A stretch of DNA of 64,000 nt from Siphonodentalium dalli (Eukaryota; Mollusca; Scaphopoda; Gadilida; Siphonodentaliidae): positions 90,867,845 to 90,931,844 of the forward strand of contig CP136061.1 in NCBI GenBank assembly GCA_032622095.1. The letters run 5' to 3'. The notes under the pieces are model-generated. The model ran no database searches, was not told the DNA's origin, and saw nothing but the letters and a program-made list of their open reading frames with translations. The position numbers and the translations under genes are program-made. This document shows positions 36,010-47,622 of the stretch, piece by piece (positions within the stretch are counted from its first letter, which is position 1; each line of letters begins with the position of its first letter).

Positions 36010-36293
36010 GCCAGTTCAGCAGTTCAAACTACCGTTCAGCGGTTTATCGCATACATTCATTTCCCGCTGTTAACAGATGCTGTATACGCTTCTTCTTATT
36101 CCGAATCACGCATACCCACTGAATCCCAGGTTTCATTGACATTGCATTACCCCTGACTGTTCTACGCCATCACATATACACATATATAAACTGTATTAAC
36201 AACCCACTTATTTAAAGATACGCTGTCCGCTTTGACACCGTAAATCCTCAATCGGTACGTTAATTTAACTTGATGATAATGTAGATACTATAC

Positions 36294-36416
36294 CTAGTTC
36301 ACAATGTACCCCCTGAAAGCCAGCTGCGCAGGAACAAGTATAACCAGCAACAGGAGCTGGGTTAATAGTGCATGTGCCACCATTTTGGCAGGGAGTCGAC
36401 GCGCACTCGTCTGTTT
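36294..36416 (-). CDS. Exon: EGF-like domain
   Basis: A 123-base symmetric phase 1-1 exon, the classic shuffled EGF exon. The acceptor is a T-rich tract ending in TTTTTTTAG (AG at 36418-36417) and the donor is CTAG|GTATAG at 36293. It encodes [15 protein letters not shown]...[17 protein letters not shown]: six cysteines in EGF order, the D-E-C start of calcium-binding EGF repeats, the NGGTC turn and the GYTC-C..GF.G..C end. The loop between cysteines 3 and 4 is lengthened (INPAPVAG), so calcium binding is uncertain. The phases fit the EB-like exon upstream (A|AA gives Lys) and the PLAC-like exon downstream (G|AG gives Glu). Such modules act outside the cell in adhesion, matrix or signalling. 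Confidence 0.85.
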   Translation of the reverse strand, partial: KQTSARRLPAKMVAHALLTQLLLLVILVPAQLAFRGYIVN

Positions 36417-36811
36417 CTAAAAAATAAAATAAGCTCAAGTTCCATATTCTGTTATTGCTTTGCGATTTGGGTCAGGTGCGCGACGTCACGTGATGTGAGT
36501 TCAACCAACCGTCATTTCAATTTAAGTGCCGTGCAGTTTATCGCATACATCCATTATCCACTGTTAACAGATGCTGTATACTCTCCTTCTTATTCCGAAT
36601 CATGCATACCCACTGCATTAACCCCACGTTTCATTGACATTGAACGACCCCTGGCATTTCTACGTCATCGCATATACAGACATGGATCAAAATGTATTAA
36701 CAACGCCAGTCCGATACGCTGTCCGACTTGACACCATAAATCCTCAATCGGTACTTAATTTAACTTGACGATAATGTAGATACTATACCTATACTATATA
36801 TCATCCGTTAA

Positions 36812-36868
36812 TGACGTCAGTGCATGTGCCACCATTTTGGCAGGGAGTAGACGCGCACTCGTCTATGT
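36812..36868 (-). pseudogene. Truncated EGF-like exon copy
   Basis: A phase-1 acceptor (AG at 36870-36869) is followed by [21 protein letters not shown], then TGA. The first half matches the intact EGF exon nearly base for base and keeps the more canonical DVING loop, but the second half (cysteines 4-6) is gone: the sequence jumps to the intron that follows the intact copy (GTATAGTATC). It sits in a roughly 490-base tandem duplication. A deletion of about 50 bases explains it. Splicing it in would truncate the protein. Confidence 0.7.
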
Positions 36869-37294
36869 CTAAAACAGAGAGTAAGCTCAAGTTCGATATT
36901 CTGGTATTGCATTGCGAGTTTGGTCAGATGCGCGACGTCACGTGATGTGAGTTCAACCAACCGTCCACCATTTAAGTGCCGTGCAGCGTTGTTGTGTGTA
37001 TGGGTGTAAATACAAGACATGAAATCCATGCTAGACTATAAACTCCAGCCAGAGTTATCTCTCATCGCTCCGCTGAAATACCACTGCCACAAGGACATCT
37101 GGTAAGGATTTCTTACAGGTACTTAGTTCTTATGTTTTAGGATTAAAATTGTCTATGCATGGCTCAGTTCCTATTGTTCTTATCAATACTAAAGAATTAA
37201 AATTATTGCAAACTTTTATTGATCAAAATAAGATAATAGGTGACAATATATAGTTCTGGCGATACGTAAAAATATATGTATCGGTCCGAAAAGT

Positions 37295-37445
37295 ACCATC
37301 CTTCGAATAATAGCAACCACCCGGTGGGTGTTTATACCTAAGGCGTGTGTGAATGATGACGTCAAATATTTGTTTCTATAATTATAGCAACCACCCCCGG
37401 TGGGTGTTTATACCCAAGGCGCGTGTGAATGATGACGTCATGTAA
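37295..37445 (+). repeat. Tandem pair (~77 bp) with CRE-like palindromes
   Basis: Each copy holds 'atagcaaccacccgg(t)gggtgttt' (an ACCACCC/GGGTG inverted repeat) and 'gtgaatgatgacgtca'. TGACGTCA is the full cAMP-response-element palindrome. Whether it is active is unknown. Confidence 0.7.
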
Positions 37446-38346
37446 TTTTTTCTATATAATTCTATACGATGGAAGGAAATTCAGGAAAGAGTGTATGCTT
37501 TTTGGTGGAATTAACACGTGACTTCCGCTCGTCACTGCGCAGAATCCAGCAGAAACTACAGGGTGCTCAGATATAGCAGAGGAATACCCAGACAACAACA
37601 ACAACTGATCAAATTAATTCCCAGGTTCTAGGTACTCAGTTCTTACCGAGAATTAATTACAGTCTTTTCATCTGATAAAAATCATTGGGATATTACAAGT
37701 ATAATAAGCCAATAACTAATTATTCCACGTCTAGCGACCGCCCTGCAATCTGGCTTACGGCAATTTAAGTGGTCCAGAAATTACTACCATATATCCCATA
37801 GTCTTCACCTTGAACTTCGCCGCCATATCAAACATTTTTGACAAATCGACAGTAGATTAAATATTGCTCGCTTGATTTCGTGAATTACGTTTTCTCCACT
37901 TCAACACTGTCGACAATTACTGAGTTAGGCTGCTGTAAACTGTTAGAGACAACAATGATAAAGATTCAAGAATCATTCAATCAACCAAAACGCTCAACTT
38001 TCAACAGTTCAAGTTCATCATATGGAAATTTAAAAAAATCAAACGATTCAAATAAAAAAAGAAATAATTCTATGTTGCTTGTATAGGCCTATTGCAATTG
38101 TGGTATGTTTCCTAATTCATAGTTACTGTCTTATCTCTGTTTAGGAAGATAGTAGAGGGGTCGGTTCCGGCTATACATACACATGACTTATTAACACCAA
38201 GGAGCAAGGACAAACGAAAAATAACTGCTAAAAAATTCCCAGGATTTGAAACACATTTCATGTATCGGTCATTTGCCACCTTTCGTCAGCCAGTGTGTTT
38301 TTTCGTTAGTTGTTTTTTATCGTCGATCATTTGTTCATTTGTTCAT
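37446..38346. other. Intronic sequence, nothing recognised
   Basis: A plus frame at 37880-38086 ends in a Ser/Asn/Lys-rich tail and has no recognisable domain. Confidence 0.3.
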
Positions 38347-38700
38347 ATATTGACTAACTAACTGCATATAATAAATAAGTAAAATATATATCTCCTAGAA
38401 GTATCTTGCCCACTGAACGCTGAGCTCCCTCCCAGGGTTTCGCACCCACCCCGCTCACGAGGAATGTCCTACTGGGGATAAAAAATATGGCGAATACTTC
38501 ACTACGTGTCGAAAATCATGTGATTACACGGGTCATGAACATGACAGAGGATATGTACCATATATTTTCGTGCCGTTTTTTCAACTCGGAGAGTTAACCC
38601 CTCCTACTTGGGATAATATACCATATAGTTCAGTGGGCAAGATACTTCTTGGAGATATATATTTTACTTATTTATTATATGCAGTTAGTTAGTCAATATA
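38347..38700. mobile_element. TIR element with ~72-bp arms
   Basis: Arms 38347-38418 and 38628-38700 are inverted copies ('gcccactgaac' / 'gttcagtgggc' at the inner ends, 'ttgactaactaactgcata' at the outer ends). The 210-base spacer has no frame of note. Confidence 0.8.
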
Positions 38701-39440
38701 TGTGGTTAGTTAGTCATTATATGAAGTTACTTAGTCAATATATGTGTCAGTTAGTCATTATATGCAGCTACATAGTAAATATATGTGGTCAGTTAGTCAT
38801 TATATGCAGCTACTTAGTCAATATATGCAGTTAGTTAGTCATTATACTGACTGACCACAAATATTGACTAAGTAGTTGCATATAATGACTAACTAACCGC
38901 ATATATTGACTAAGTAGCTGCATATAATGACTAACTGATCGCATATATTGACTAAGTAGTTGCATATAATGACTAACTAACCACATATATTGACTAAGCA
39001 GCTGCAAACAATGACTAACTAATCATATATATATATATATATATTGATAAAGTAGCTGGATATATTGTAAATGCAATTGCACATTTTGGCAAAATAGATG
39101 TATATATTGACGAACTTACCACATTTATTGACAAAGGAACTGCATATAATGACTAACTCACCGAATATATTGACTAATTTGCTACATATATTGACTAACT
39201 AACCAAATTAATGGACAAAGTATTGACCAACTAACCACATATATTGGAAACGTAGCTGCATATATTTGCAAAGTAGCTGCATATATTGACTTAACTAACC
39301 ACATATATTGACAAATTAGCTGCATATATTGACTAACTAACCTCCAATATTGACAAATTAGCCAAATATAATTGCAAAGAGGCTGCATCTATTGACTAAC
39401 TAACCACATATATTGATATATTAACCGGATATATTGCCTG
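38672..39440. repeat. Inverted minisatellite built from the TIR end
   Basis: ~27-bp units 'ttagtcaatatatgcagtta' run in one orientation to ~38845 and then in the opposite orientation ('ttgactaagtagctgcatat') to ~39440, diverging outward. The unit is the outer end of the preceding TIR element. Confidence 0.8.
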
Positions 39441-39960
39441 AGCCTGGCACAAGGCAGCCATGGCGTACCATATCACCACATTTGCATAGCAATCCTCACT
39501 ATTATCACACTGCCTGACCCATTTTAATCATGCAGGTCTACATTTGACCCAAAGGGGTTCGGATGTGATATATTCCAGGAACTTGTTATGCCGTTATTCT
39601 GAGTAAGTACAGGTAATTACTATTTAGGGATGTAGCTTATAATCATCAACTATTTGCTTTCAAATCAGTTTCATAATTCCCAGACAGCGAATCTTTTAAA
39701 ATCCTATCATGGCATTTTCCAGATACGTGGCGTTGGTTTTCAAACATACCCGTAATTTTTCACACAATTTCCAATAATAAAAAAAATTGTGCAAACACAT
39801 CACTATTTAGACAATTTTCGTCTAGATCCACAGAAACAGATGAGAAATTGGGAATAAAATGATCAAAACACGTGGACTCTGAGTCTGATGAGTACCATGT
39901 CAGGGTGCGTTCACATAATGGTAAATATGTCTGGCAAACCTGCAGGAAAGTCGTCTTAGG
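39441..39960. other. Intronic sequence, nothing recognised
   Basis: No exon or repeat unit recognised. Confidence 0.3.
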
Positions 39961-40985
39961 GGTGCTCTTATCCCCTATTGTATTATATATATGAGTTGAA
40001 GATTTTGAGATACCTATAACAGGTTGTTACAATATGTTTTGCTTTATAAAATTCACAATTTAAATGTCCGGTTTATAGGGGAAAACATCATTATTCATTA
40101 TTCAAAAAGTTAATTTGTGTCGCAATGGTTATAGAACTTCATTTCTTTCCAATAATGAAATTTTGTGTATTTTTAAATATCGTTTCCATGGTGATAGGTA
40201 TTTCTCAAGGTATTGGGCTTTTTCTGCAGTTTTATCAAAACTAGATTGAAGCACACGTAAGAAGCCATAATAATATGTATAAATTATTACTGTAACCAAT
40301 GTAGTATCAAATAAATGTTTCAATTCCAAAATTATCGCATTTTTTGCAAAAATTCACAGTTTTTACCCCAAAATGGCAATAAAACCCTCATACCTATATG
40401 TGCATCCTAGCTACTACTGGGATAATTGGGAAATAGTAATCTTTGAAAAAGGTGTTGAGACATCTATAACGGGTTGTCATAATATGCTTTGCTTCATAAA
40501 ATTACATGCTTTAAATGTCAGCTCTATGGGGAAAAAAAATCATTATTTGGCGAAATTTGGTCCGTTTCCATGACAACATCTGAATAAACCGCATCAATTA
40601 CCCAACACAGAAGTCCGGATTAAAAGTGCATGTCATAAAAAACAAATTTCAAAAAGTTATATTGTGTCGCAAGGGTTATAGGTGTTCATTTCTTTCCAAT
40701 AACGGCATTTTTTGTATTTTTAAATATCGTTTCCATGGTAACAGGTATTTCTCTTGGTATTGGGCCTTTCGGTTGTTTTATCCAAATTAATTTGAAGTAC
40801 ACGTATGATGCCATCATAATAATGCATAAATTATTACTGTAACCAATGTAGTATTCAATAAATGTTCCAATTCCAAAATTATCGCATTTTTTGCAAAAAT
40901 CACCATTTTTCACCCCAAAATGGCAATAAAGACCCGTATAACCTATATGTGCATCCTATTTAATACTGGAATCGTTGGAACATAG
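39960..40985 (+). repeat. Tandem duplication, ~546-bp unit
   Basis: 'gttaatttgtgtcgcaatgg' (~40109) and 'gttatattgtgtcgcaaggg' (~40655), then 'atcgtttccatggtgatagg', 'accaatgtagtat' and 'accccaaaatggcaat', recur in the same order. Confidence 0.8.
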
Positions 40986-41484
40986 TTATAGTGGACAAAT
41001 CATCAATAAATGATCTTCAACGTCTGTTCCTGTCCTAGAATGGGCTTAAATTAGTTTTTACCATTTGCGGAAATGGTTTAATATCAAACTGTGTATACAT
41101 TGTTTACATTCTGTTGCCATGGCAACGGCACCACTTTCACATTTTACAGCAGGGCGGAACATGAAGCCTACATCTTCTACTTGCATATGATGTATAATTT
41201 TTCCGTGTGTAAAGAAAAAAATAAAACTAAAAAAATAAGCCCCATTGGGGCCAAGACCGCTCATCTAGGGGGGGGGGGGGGGGGGGGGGGGGTACCCAAA
41301 CCGAAGAAAACCGTTTTTTCCACCCTGTGTCTGCAGTTTTTTCCCGCCCCCCCCCCTGATTAACTGGCAAATTAATTGCACACAGCTTTCAAACTTTGTA
41401 TAATATGAAATAGAGAATATCAGAAGGCATCTTTGTTGAAGACTTATAATCAGTTTTGTCCATATTTTGCCAAAATAAATTGTA
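40986..41484. other. Sequence with a poly-G run
   Basis: G25 at 41268-41292 followed by 'gtacccaaac' and, 40 bases on, a C-rich end 'cccgcccccccccctga', probably another poly-G-ended element fragment. Confidence 0.5.
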
Positions 41485-41760
41485 TTAACCCGTTTGCAGC
41501 ATTAAAGATCCTGTTCCAGTGCATTCTCTTATATATGTGTCTCCCATAAGGAGCCCTGCATATATTAAGAGAATGCACTGATTTACAAGGTCGAAGTAAA
41601 TATTGTTAGGTCAGTGTATGCTCTCATATATGTGAGGATCCCTATGGGAGACTCATATAAAAGAGAATGCACTGGCACAGGATATTTATATATGTAAGAG
41701 AATGCATTGGCACAGGGTTTTTCACAAAATTTCAAGAAGCCCCAATCATGAAAGGGTTAA
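41485..41760. mobile_element. piggyBac-like MITE, copy 2
   Basis: TTAACCCG...AAAGGGTTAA ends; the body shares 'gcattaaagatc', 'gagaatgcactg' and 'ggtcgaagtaaatattgttagg' with 15528-15789, with an extra internal hairpin unit near 41690. Confidence 0.7.
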
Positions 41761-42102
41761 TTATAAATGACCATATTGGCTCAATTTTGGGAATATAATA
41801 GCAAATTTAAATAGCAATAATGTAGTTTTGTACATACATGCATATGTTTCACTGGTGTCCAAACTAGGCTGAATTTTAAGGTGAATAATGTGAATGACTT
41901 GTTCATTTTTAGTAAATAGCACTAAATACTCCATTGGAATTAACCCTTTTATAACTAAACTATGTGGTGAATTGGTGATATGGGTGGGGTTTATCCACCA
42001 GATACCCCACCCCAATTTTTTAAACAGTTGGGAATTTCATACCTGGTATATTTCAAACTAACTATAAGTCTAAAACAATTTGATATTTATTTTTGCATTT
42101 AA
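41761..42102. other. Intronic sequence, nothing recognised
   Basis: A minus frame at 41761-42015 has no recognisable domain. Confidence 0.3.
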
Positions 42103-42103
42103 A

Positions 42104-42693
42104 GGGACTAAATGCGTCTTTTTTCTTAGCAAAAAAAACATACATGTAGATGATCAACGAAGGGCGCTTGTTATCAGCTCAGAAGATATGTGGGATAATT
42201 TGTGCACACAAAGATAAGTTGACATAGGGAGTGTCATGGGATAGTTGATATTGACCTCAGATGACTTAAGGAGGCACTAATAATTACAAATAAAGAGCGT
42301 TTATTGTCAACTTAAAGAAAGAAACTGGGAATGTGCCAAATTCCACATATTCTGGTAAAGTATTTTAAAAGCAAGAGCAAAATATTTGAAATCCATATGC
42401 TCTACTTTTCTCATATTAACATTATGTATACTAGATTGATCAAACTGTTAATAAATTACAACAACAAAAATTGAAGAAAATTAATCTCCAGAAAAAGTTT
42501 TCTCGAACACTATATTTTAATTGATAATGAAGTTAATAAACGCTCTTTAGTGCCAATTATTAGTGCATCTAGGTCAATGACACCTATACCATGAAACTAA
42601 ATGTGTTAATTTGCCCACATATCTTCTGAGCTGATATTAAACATTCTCCATTGGTCATCTGCATGCATGTTAGTATAATAATTTATTAGTCCC
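42104..42693. mobile_element. TIR element (~590 bp)
   Basis: GGGACTAAATG at 42104 and 'tttattagtccc' ending 42693. Inverted internal blocks 'cagctcagaagatatgtggg' / 'cacatatcttctgagctg' and 'aaataaagagcgttta' / 'taaacgctcttta'. The middle shares 'ccatatgctctacttttctcat' with the element at 50206-52509. Confidence 0.7.
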
Positions 42694-42938
42694 GCTTAAG
42701 TCATTTGAGGTCAAAGGCGCCTATTCCATTTTATTCCCATGGTCAGGTGAACCATATGGTGTACCAATTTCCCTATGTATCGTCTATACTGATAAGGAAT
42801 CCTCTGTATTGCTCATATCAGATAATATAATTAAATCCCTCTTTAGTGTCAATGGCACATATTCATTTGTACAAACTGGGCCAATTTACCCCGGCATAAA
42901 ATGTACAGCCTTCCGCCATTTTGGGTTTTTGATTTTTT

Positions 42939-43094
42939 TTTAGCTCAACTTTACTTTGTAAAGTTTGAGCTATTGCCATGGCTTTGTCGTCTGTGTGTGC
43001 GTGTGTATGTGCGTGATACGTCAACAATTTCCCTTAGCACTGGCTACAGGTCGTACCTTTGGTCGGATCATTATGAAATTTGGCATGGCTGTCA
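42939..43094 (+). repeat. 'gctcaactt' dispersed repeat, left part
   Basis: 'agctcaactttactttgtaaagtttgagc' (itself a hairpin), then 'ggctacaggtcgtacctttggtcggatcat'. The rest continues at 44028 after the LINE. Confidence 0.65.
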
Positions 43095-44027
43095 CCACAT
43101 CAATAAAGTTAAACACTTCTTTCCTGGTAGCGCACTTAAAACATTATACTATGCTCTAATACAAAGCCATCTTGTCTACGGTGTTAAAATATGGGGACAC
43201 GTCCCTGTGGTCAAAACAATTTTCATCCTTCAAAAACGCGCGATACGAGTTTTATGTAATAAAAAATATAGAAGCCACACAGAACCTCTTTTTAGAAAAT
43301 AAAATATACTCAAAATATATGACATTCACAAAGTCCAAGCGGCTGTTTTCATGCATGATTGTTATTATATGAGCTTAATAGAATCATTCACCGACATGTT
43401 TACCAAACACAAAACCGGACCAGACACCCGGCAAAAGCACCCACTATTTTAAAAAACCCAAGAACATCTTGATCCCAACAATTACCATTCCATTCTTATC
43501 CAACTACAAGGAACAACTTGGATAACGAATTTACATCATACCAAACCAGACACACATTCAAACGCCGTTTACATGCCAATTGCATTAACAAATATGCTGC
43601 AACAATTAAATGCAACAATAAAAGATGTCCCGACTGTGTGGTAGCTCGTCAATAGTGTGACCTCCCGTATATGGCAATCTACAACCTCACTCAGCACATT
43701 CCTACTCGACGTCCAAAGAACATCCCACTGACAAGAAAGAGACAAACCATCAAGTAACCAATAAACGATTTCTCTATACGTATACCCTCCATGTATATAA
43801 TCCATTTAAATGCAACCATAATGTAATACATAATTATGTAGCCGTGCATTGTACAATAAATCTTGACCGCCTGTGTTAACATATATTCATCTTTAAGGGG
43901 GTGGCATTAAGACATTCTAGCCTGACTATGCCACCCCCTCGAATATACAATACAATATTTGTCAAATGTATTATGTATTAATATGTGTATATTGAAATAA
44001 AATATCCTATCCTATCCTATCCTATCC
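43095..44027 (+). mobile_element. 5'-truncated CR1/L2-like LINE with (TATCC)5 tail
   Basis: The insert splits a dispersed repeat ('ggcatggctgtca' left, 'ttgacatgtagatggg' right). It carries the end of a reverse transcriptase and finishes with AATAAA (43996-44001) and five TATCC units (44003-44027). A short repeated tail in place of poly(A) is usual for CR1/L2-type LINEs. Confidence 0.75.
43099..43655 (+). pseudogene. C-terminal reverse transcriptase fragment, frameshifted
   Basis: Frame 1 reads ALKTLYYALIQSHLVYGVKIWG...IFILQKRAIRVLCNKKYRSHTEPLF, the thumb region after the reverse transcriptase core of CR1/L2/Jockey-type LINEs ('lYyali-shl-YgieiWG', 'lQkrAiRii'). A stop and frame change follow at ~43300; the next frame has KIYDIHKVQAAVFMHDCYY, and a later one ends TFKRRLHANCINKYA...CPDC. 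At least two frame breaks; a dead copy. Confidence 0.75.
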
Positions 44028-44340
44028 ATTGACATGTAGATGGGAACGAGCCATTGTGTGATAATTTAGCCAAAAAAAAACATGGCCACCAGCGGCCATC
44101 TTAAATTTCAAAATCCAATCCATTAGCACAGGCTACAGGTGGTACTGTTCGTCTGATCATCATGGCACGGGTTACATGTCGTATCTTTGGTCCGATCATC
44201 ATGAAATTGGACCTGGATGTTATCAATGACATGTAAATGGGACCGATTCTTTTTAGGGTCATTCGGCAAAAACAACATGGCTGCCAGTGGCCATTTTGGA
44301 TTTTACTCGTTGCATAACTAGGCCTTTCAACTTTCCACAT
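44028..44340 (+). repeat. 'gctcaactt' dispersed repeat, right part
   Basis: 'ttgacatgtagatgggaacg', 'aaaacatggccaccagcggcc', and a repeat of the 'gtcgtatctttggtccgatcatcatgaaatt' block, closely related to the array at 59819-60955. Confidence 0.65.
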
Positions 44341-44980
44341 TCCTAATCACTCCATTGACTGTAACACAAAACTTCTTCCCTTGACATTGTCATTGACACA
44401 TTCATTTAATTAAAATTTGATTATTAGTGCTCGTTTAAGTCACGTGAAGTCAACAGCACCTTTACGATAGCACTCATCGGGTCAATTTAACACAGTGAAT
44501 AAATGTTCAACTATTCAATTTCAGATGCCAATATATAATTATTTATTTAGTTAAATTAAATATTAGTGTCTTTTTAAAGATACATGTATATGCGCCTTTC
44601 TCATGTTACTCCCAGTGTCATAATGAATCCATTTAAAAAAATATTATTTCAGGGCTTTCTCGTGAGACATATTTTAAGGTCACAACCTGTTATTTCTTCA
44701 ACAAATGCCAAACATTGATGTTGATAATAGACACAAATTTTCACTTTGGCCAAGGGCTTAGGCCCAATCTTGTCTGCTGAATCTTAAATACATGGAAATA
44801 TCTAGTTCTGGGTTAAATAGCCTTGTTAATAGTGTAAGGATACCTTAAAGGTATACATTTTTGTCTGGTTATTGTTCGAATACAACGAGAGGCCGATCAC
44901 GATCGGCAGATGTTTAATCCATACCTTGGCGATAGTGATTAGCTATTTTCAGCTTGGAATCTAAAATCCATAACATTCAT
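44341..44980. other. Intronic sequence, nothing firm
   Basis: No exon recognised. Confidence 0.3.
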
Positions 44981-45390
44981 TATTAATCTTCAAAGATTAG
45001 AACAATTTTTTTTAAATAGACCCATAACTCTTGTTAAAAAAATTGGATCAAACCCATATTCGAATACTATCTGTATTTTGGGCGGAGAACTTGACATTTC
45101 AAATTTGATTTCAGATATATACTTTTTTAGTTATTGCAGCAAGCATGAATTCTAAGTTGAAGAAGGGCCATAACTCAATAAAAAAAAACTTGGATCAAAC
45201 TCATATTTTAACTCGATCTGTATTTTGGGATGAGAAACAGATATACAAAATTTGGTTCCAATCGAATAAAAAAAATGTTTGAGTTATCGTACCATGTGTA
45301 AAGTGTCTACCAACAGACGGATGGACGGCAAGTGGTCAATCCGGACATCGACAATATGTGTACCATACTATGGTATAGGTACACATAAAA
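44980..45390 (+). repeat. Hairpin-ended dispersed repeat, copy 1
   Basis: ~140-base subunits 'gggccataactc...ttggatcaaac(c/t)catattcgaactcgatctgtattttggg' end in 'gtggtcaatccggacatcgacaa' and a hairpin (stem 45356-45364 / 45378-45386). Confidence 0.8.
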
Positions 45391-45834
45391 ATCAAAATAA
45401 ATTAATCAATCAACAGGGGCAAAGGGTGTGTCAAAATAAACCAATATAAAATGAGACATGGTATCAGATGAAAGTATCAGAAATGTTGAGATGTGTTATT
45501 CTTTAACTACAGAAATCCATGCAAGTGAATGAGGACAAATCTGGAGATATAACAAAAAAATGATTAATTGAAAATTAAAATGAGAACATCCCTACAAATG
45601 AATAATAGACTATTCCAATTAAAACTTTTAGAACTGAATGGGACAGTTCATTGAATCATGAATGGGTTACAGATTCACTGCTATGTGGTATATACAGTGT
45701 TTAAAATAACTAATATTTCAATAAGATATCACTACAGCTAGTCTCCCAGAACACTCTCTATTGCAGTTAATCTTGAATTACTGGTAGTTAATTGTAATCT
45801 ACCTGGGTTATCAAACACTCAAATATGTTCAATA
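45391..45834. other. Sequence between two copies of a dispersed repeat
   Basis: AT-rich, no exon recognised. Confidence 0.3.
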
Positions 45835-46360
45835 TTAGTTGAAAAAGGGCCATACCTCTGGTATCACAAATCAGATCTAACCCATATTCAAACTCGATCT
45901 GTATTTTGAGTTGAGAAGCTCACATACTAAATTTGGTTCCTATCAGTTGAACAAAGGTTGAATCATCGAAGCATACATGAATTATATGTCAAAGGGTCAT
46001 AACTCCATTAAAAATATCGGATCAAACCCATATTCGAACTCAATCTGTATTTTTGGCTGACAAACTCGCATACTAAATTTGATTCCGATCAGATGGAAAT
46101 TGTTTGAGTTATGACAGCATGCATGAATTCTAAGTCGAAAAAGGGCCATAACTCTGTATAAAAAAACTTGGATCAAACCCATATTCGAACTTGATCTGTA
46201 TTTTGGGCTGAGATACCCATTTACAAAATTTGGTTCTGGTCGGATAGAAATTGTTTGAGTTTTCACACCATGCGTAAAGTGTCTACGGACGGACTAACGA
46301 TGAGTGGTCAATCCGGACAACGACAATATGTTTACCATACTATGGTATGGGTAAACATGA
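45835..46360 (+). repeat. Hairpin-ended dispersed repeat, copy 2
   Basis: Three to four subunits of the same type, ending in the same order with a hairpin (46328-46336 / 46350-46358). A further truncated copy begins at ~63880 and leaves the window. Confidence 0.8.
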
Positions 46361-47512
46361 AAATTAATTTTCACCATGTTATGTATTTCCAATACAAATA
46401 TTTAGCACAAATGTTAATGCATATGTCCTTCTATGTACTTCATCGTTTTTCTCTGCACTATTCCTAATTTCTGAAACATTTATTTGAATCTGTGGTAGTG
46501 CTAAACCTATATAATATCCATGCACAAGTCAACTGTGTATGGCTTGACTGGAGGCCCAAGTGGCAGTTTCTTTCTCTATTGGTGTTGGGGAAACGATGGA
46601 TGTCCTGTGTATAAATTTTATAATTAGGTGTCACTTGAGTAAATAGGTGAATGTTATATTATATTATCTTATTGTACTTTGTCTTGTGAATTGATATGGA
46701 TAAATCTTCAAAATGAGATCTTAGCCCACCAGATGTGCTTATAGTTGGTACAATGATCCAACTTAATATCATGAATATCCATGCTTTTGCCCAGCAAGGA
46801 AGAAACACTGTATACATCTAAAGTTCCCTGGATCTGTATTTGTACAGAAATCTTGAAAGTCTAGTGCATTTATGAGAACACATGGCAAACCCGGAGTAAC
46901 ATGTCATCTCCCCTGGATATTTCCCACCCTAGATATTTCCCTCCTAGATATCATCCCACCCCACCTATAAATAACAAAATTGACTCCTTTTATAATGTTT
47001 GATCCTGAAATGGCCAGAAAAATGGGAATACGTTTTTACTCAGTGATTACTGATATTGTTTTATCCTGAAATGGCCAGCAAAATGTTTTTGACATGATTA
47101 TTAATTTTAGAGTTATCCATCTTCAACCCTGCTTGACCATGTGGTTATGCCAACTTTATGGGCCACATATTATTACACATCTCGAGAAATAACAAACTTC
47201 AAAAATTTATATCTGTTCACTTTGAACTTTGATTGGTGGGATCCTCAACTTGAATCAAATATTTATTACCCCCCCCCCCACAAAAAGCCAAAGAAATAGT
47301 AATTTAGGAGCTACTGGTAGGAATGAGTATCAATAAATGCATTCACACTACTTGTCCCACTATTGTCCCCAAAGTAGACACCATGATTAATTGATTTAAT
47401 AACTTGATGTTTTCTTTTGTTTTCCCTTAAGTTAATAACAATAACACAACAAAACTTATAAAATGAGTTGTTTCTCACTGAGTCTACACTAATGTCCTAT
47501 ATAATCAACCTC
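46361..47512. other. Intronic sequence with a 13070-family fragment
   Basis: 47200-47340 holds 'cttgaatcaaatatttatta' and 'gccaaagaaatagtaattta'; a run of C at 47270. No exon recognised. Confidence 0.4.
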
Positions 47513-47622
47513 TAAACCGCAGCATAATTTGGGGAATTTTTTCAAGATTTAGTTGGAAATATTGCCATATGCCATATTTCCGACTAAATCCTGATTTTTT
47601 TTCCATAATTCTGCTGTGGTTA
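47513..47622. mobile_element. Palindromic MITE, copy 2
   Basis: Ends 'aaccgcagcataattt' and 'ataattctgctgtggttaa'; hairpin 'gatttagttggaaatat' / 'atatttccgactaaatc'. Same family as 13541-13685. Confidence 0.8.

Larger units (their letters stand above)
36010..36990. repeat. Tandem duplication (~490 bp) carrying the EGF exon
   Basis: Segments near 36040-36300 and 36535-36795 align closely (for example the 'taacagatgctgtatac' and 'tcctcaatcggtac' landmarks, offset about 492), as do 36360-36530 and 36820-36985, including a 'gcgcgacgtcacgtgatg' block. Each half carries an EGF exon, intact in the lower copy and truncated in the upper copy. Confidence 0.75.

Noticed and set aside
38649-39388. Frames encoding repeated Tyr/Met/Gln/Leu peptides on both strands
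   Set aside because: Inverted minisatellite derived from a TIR.
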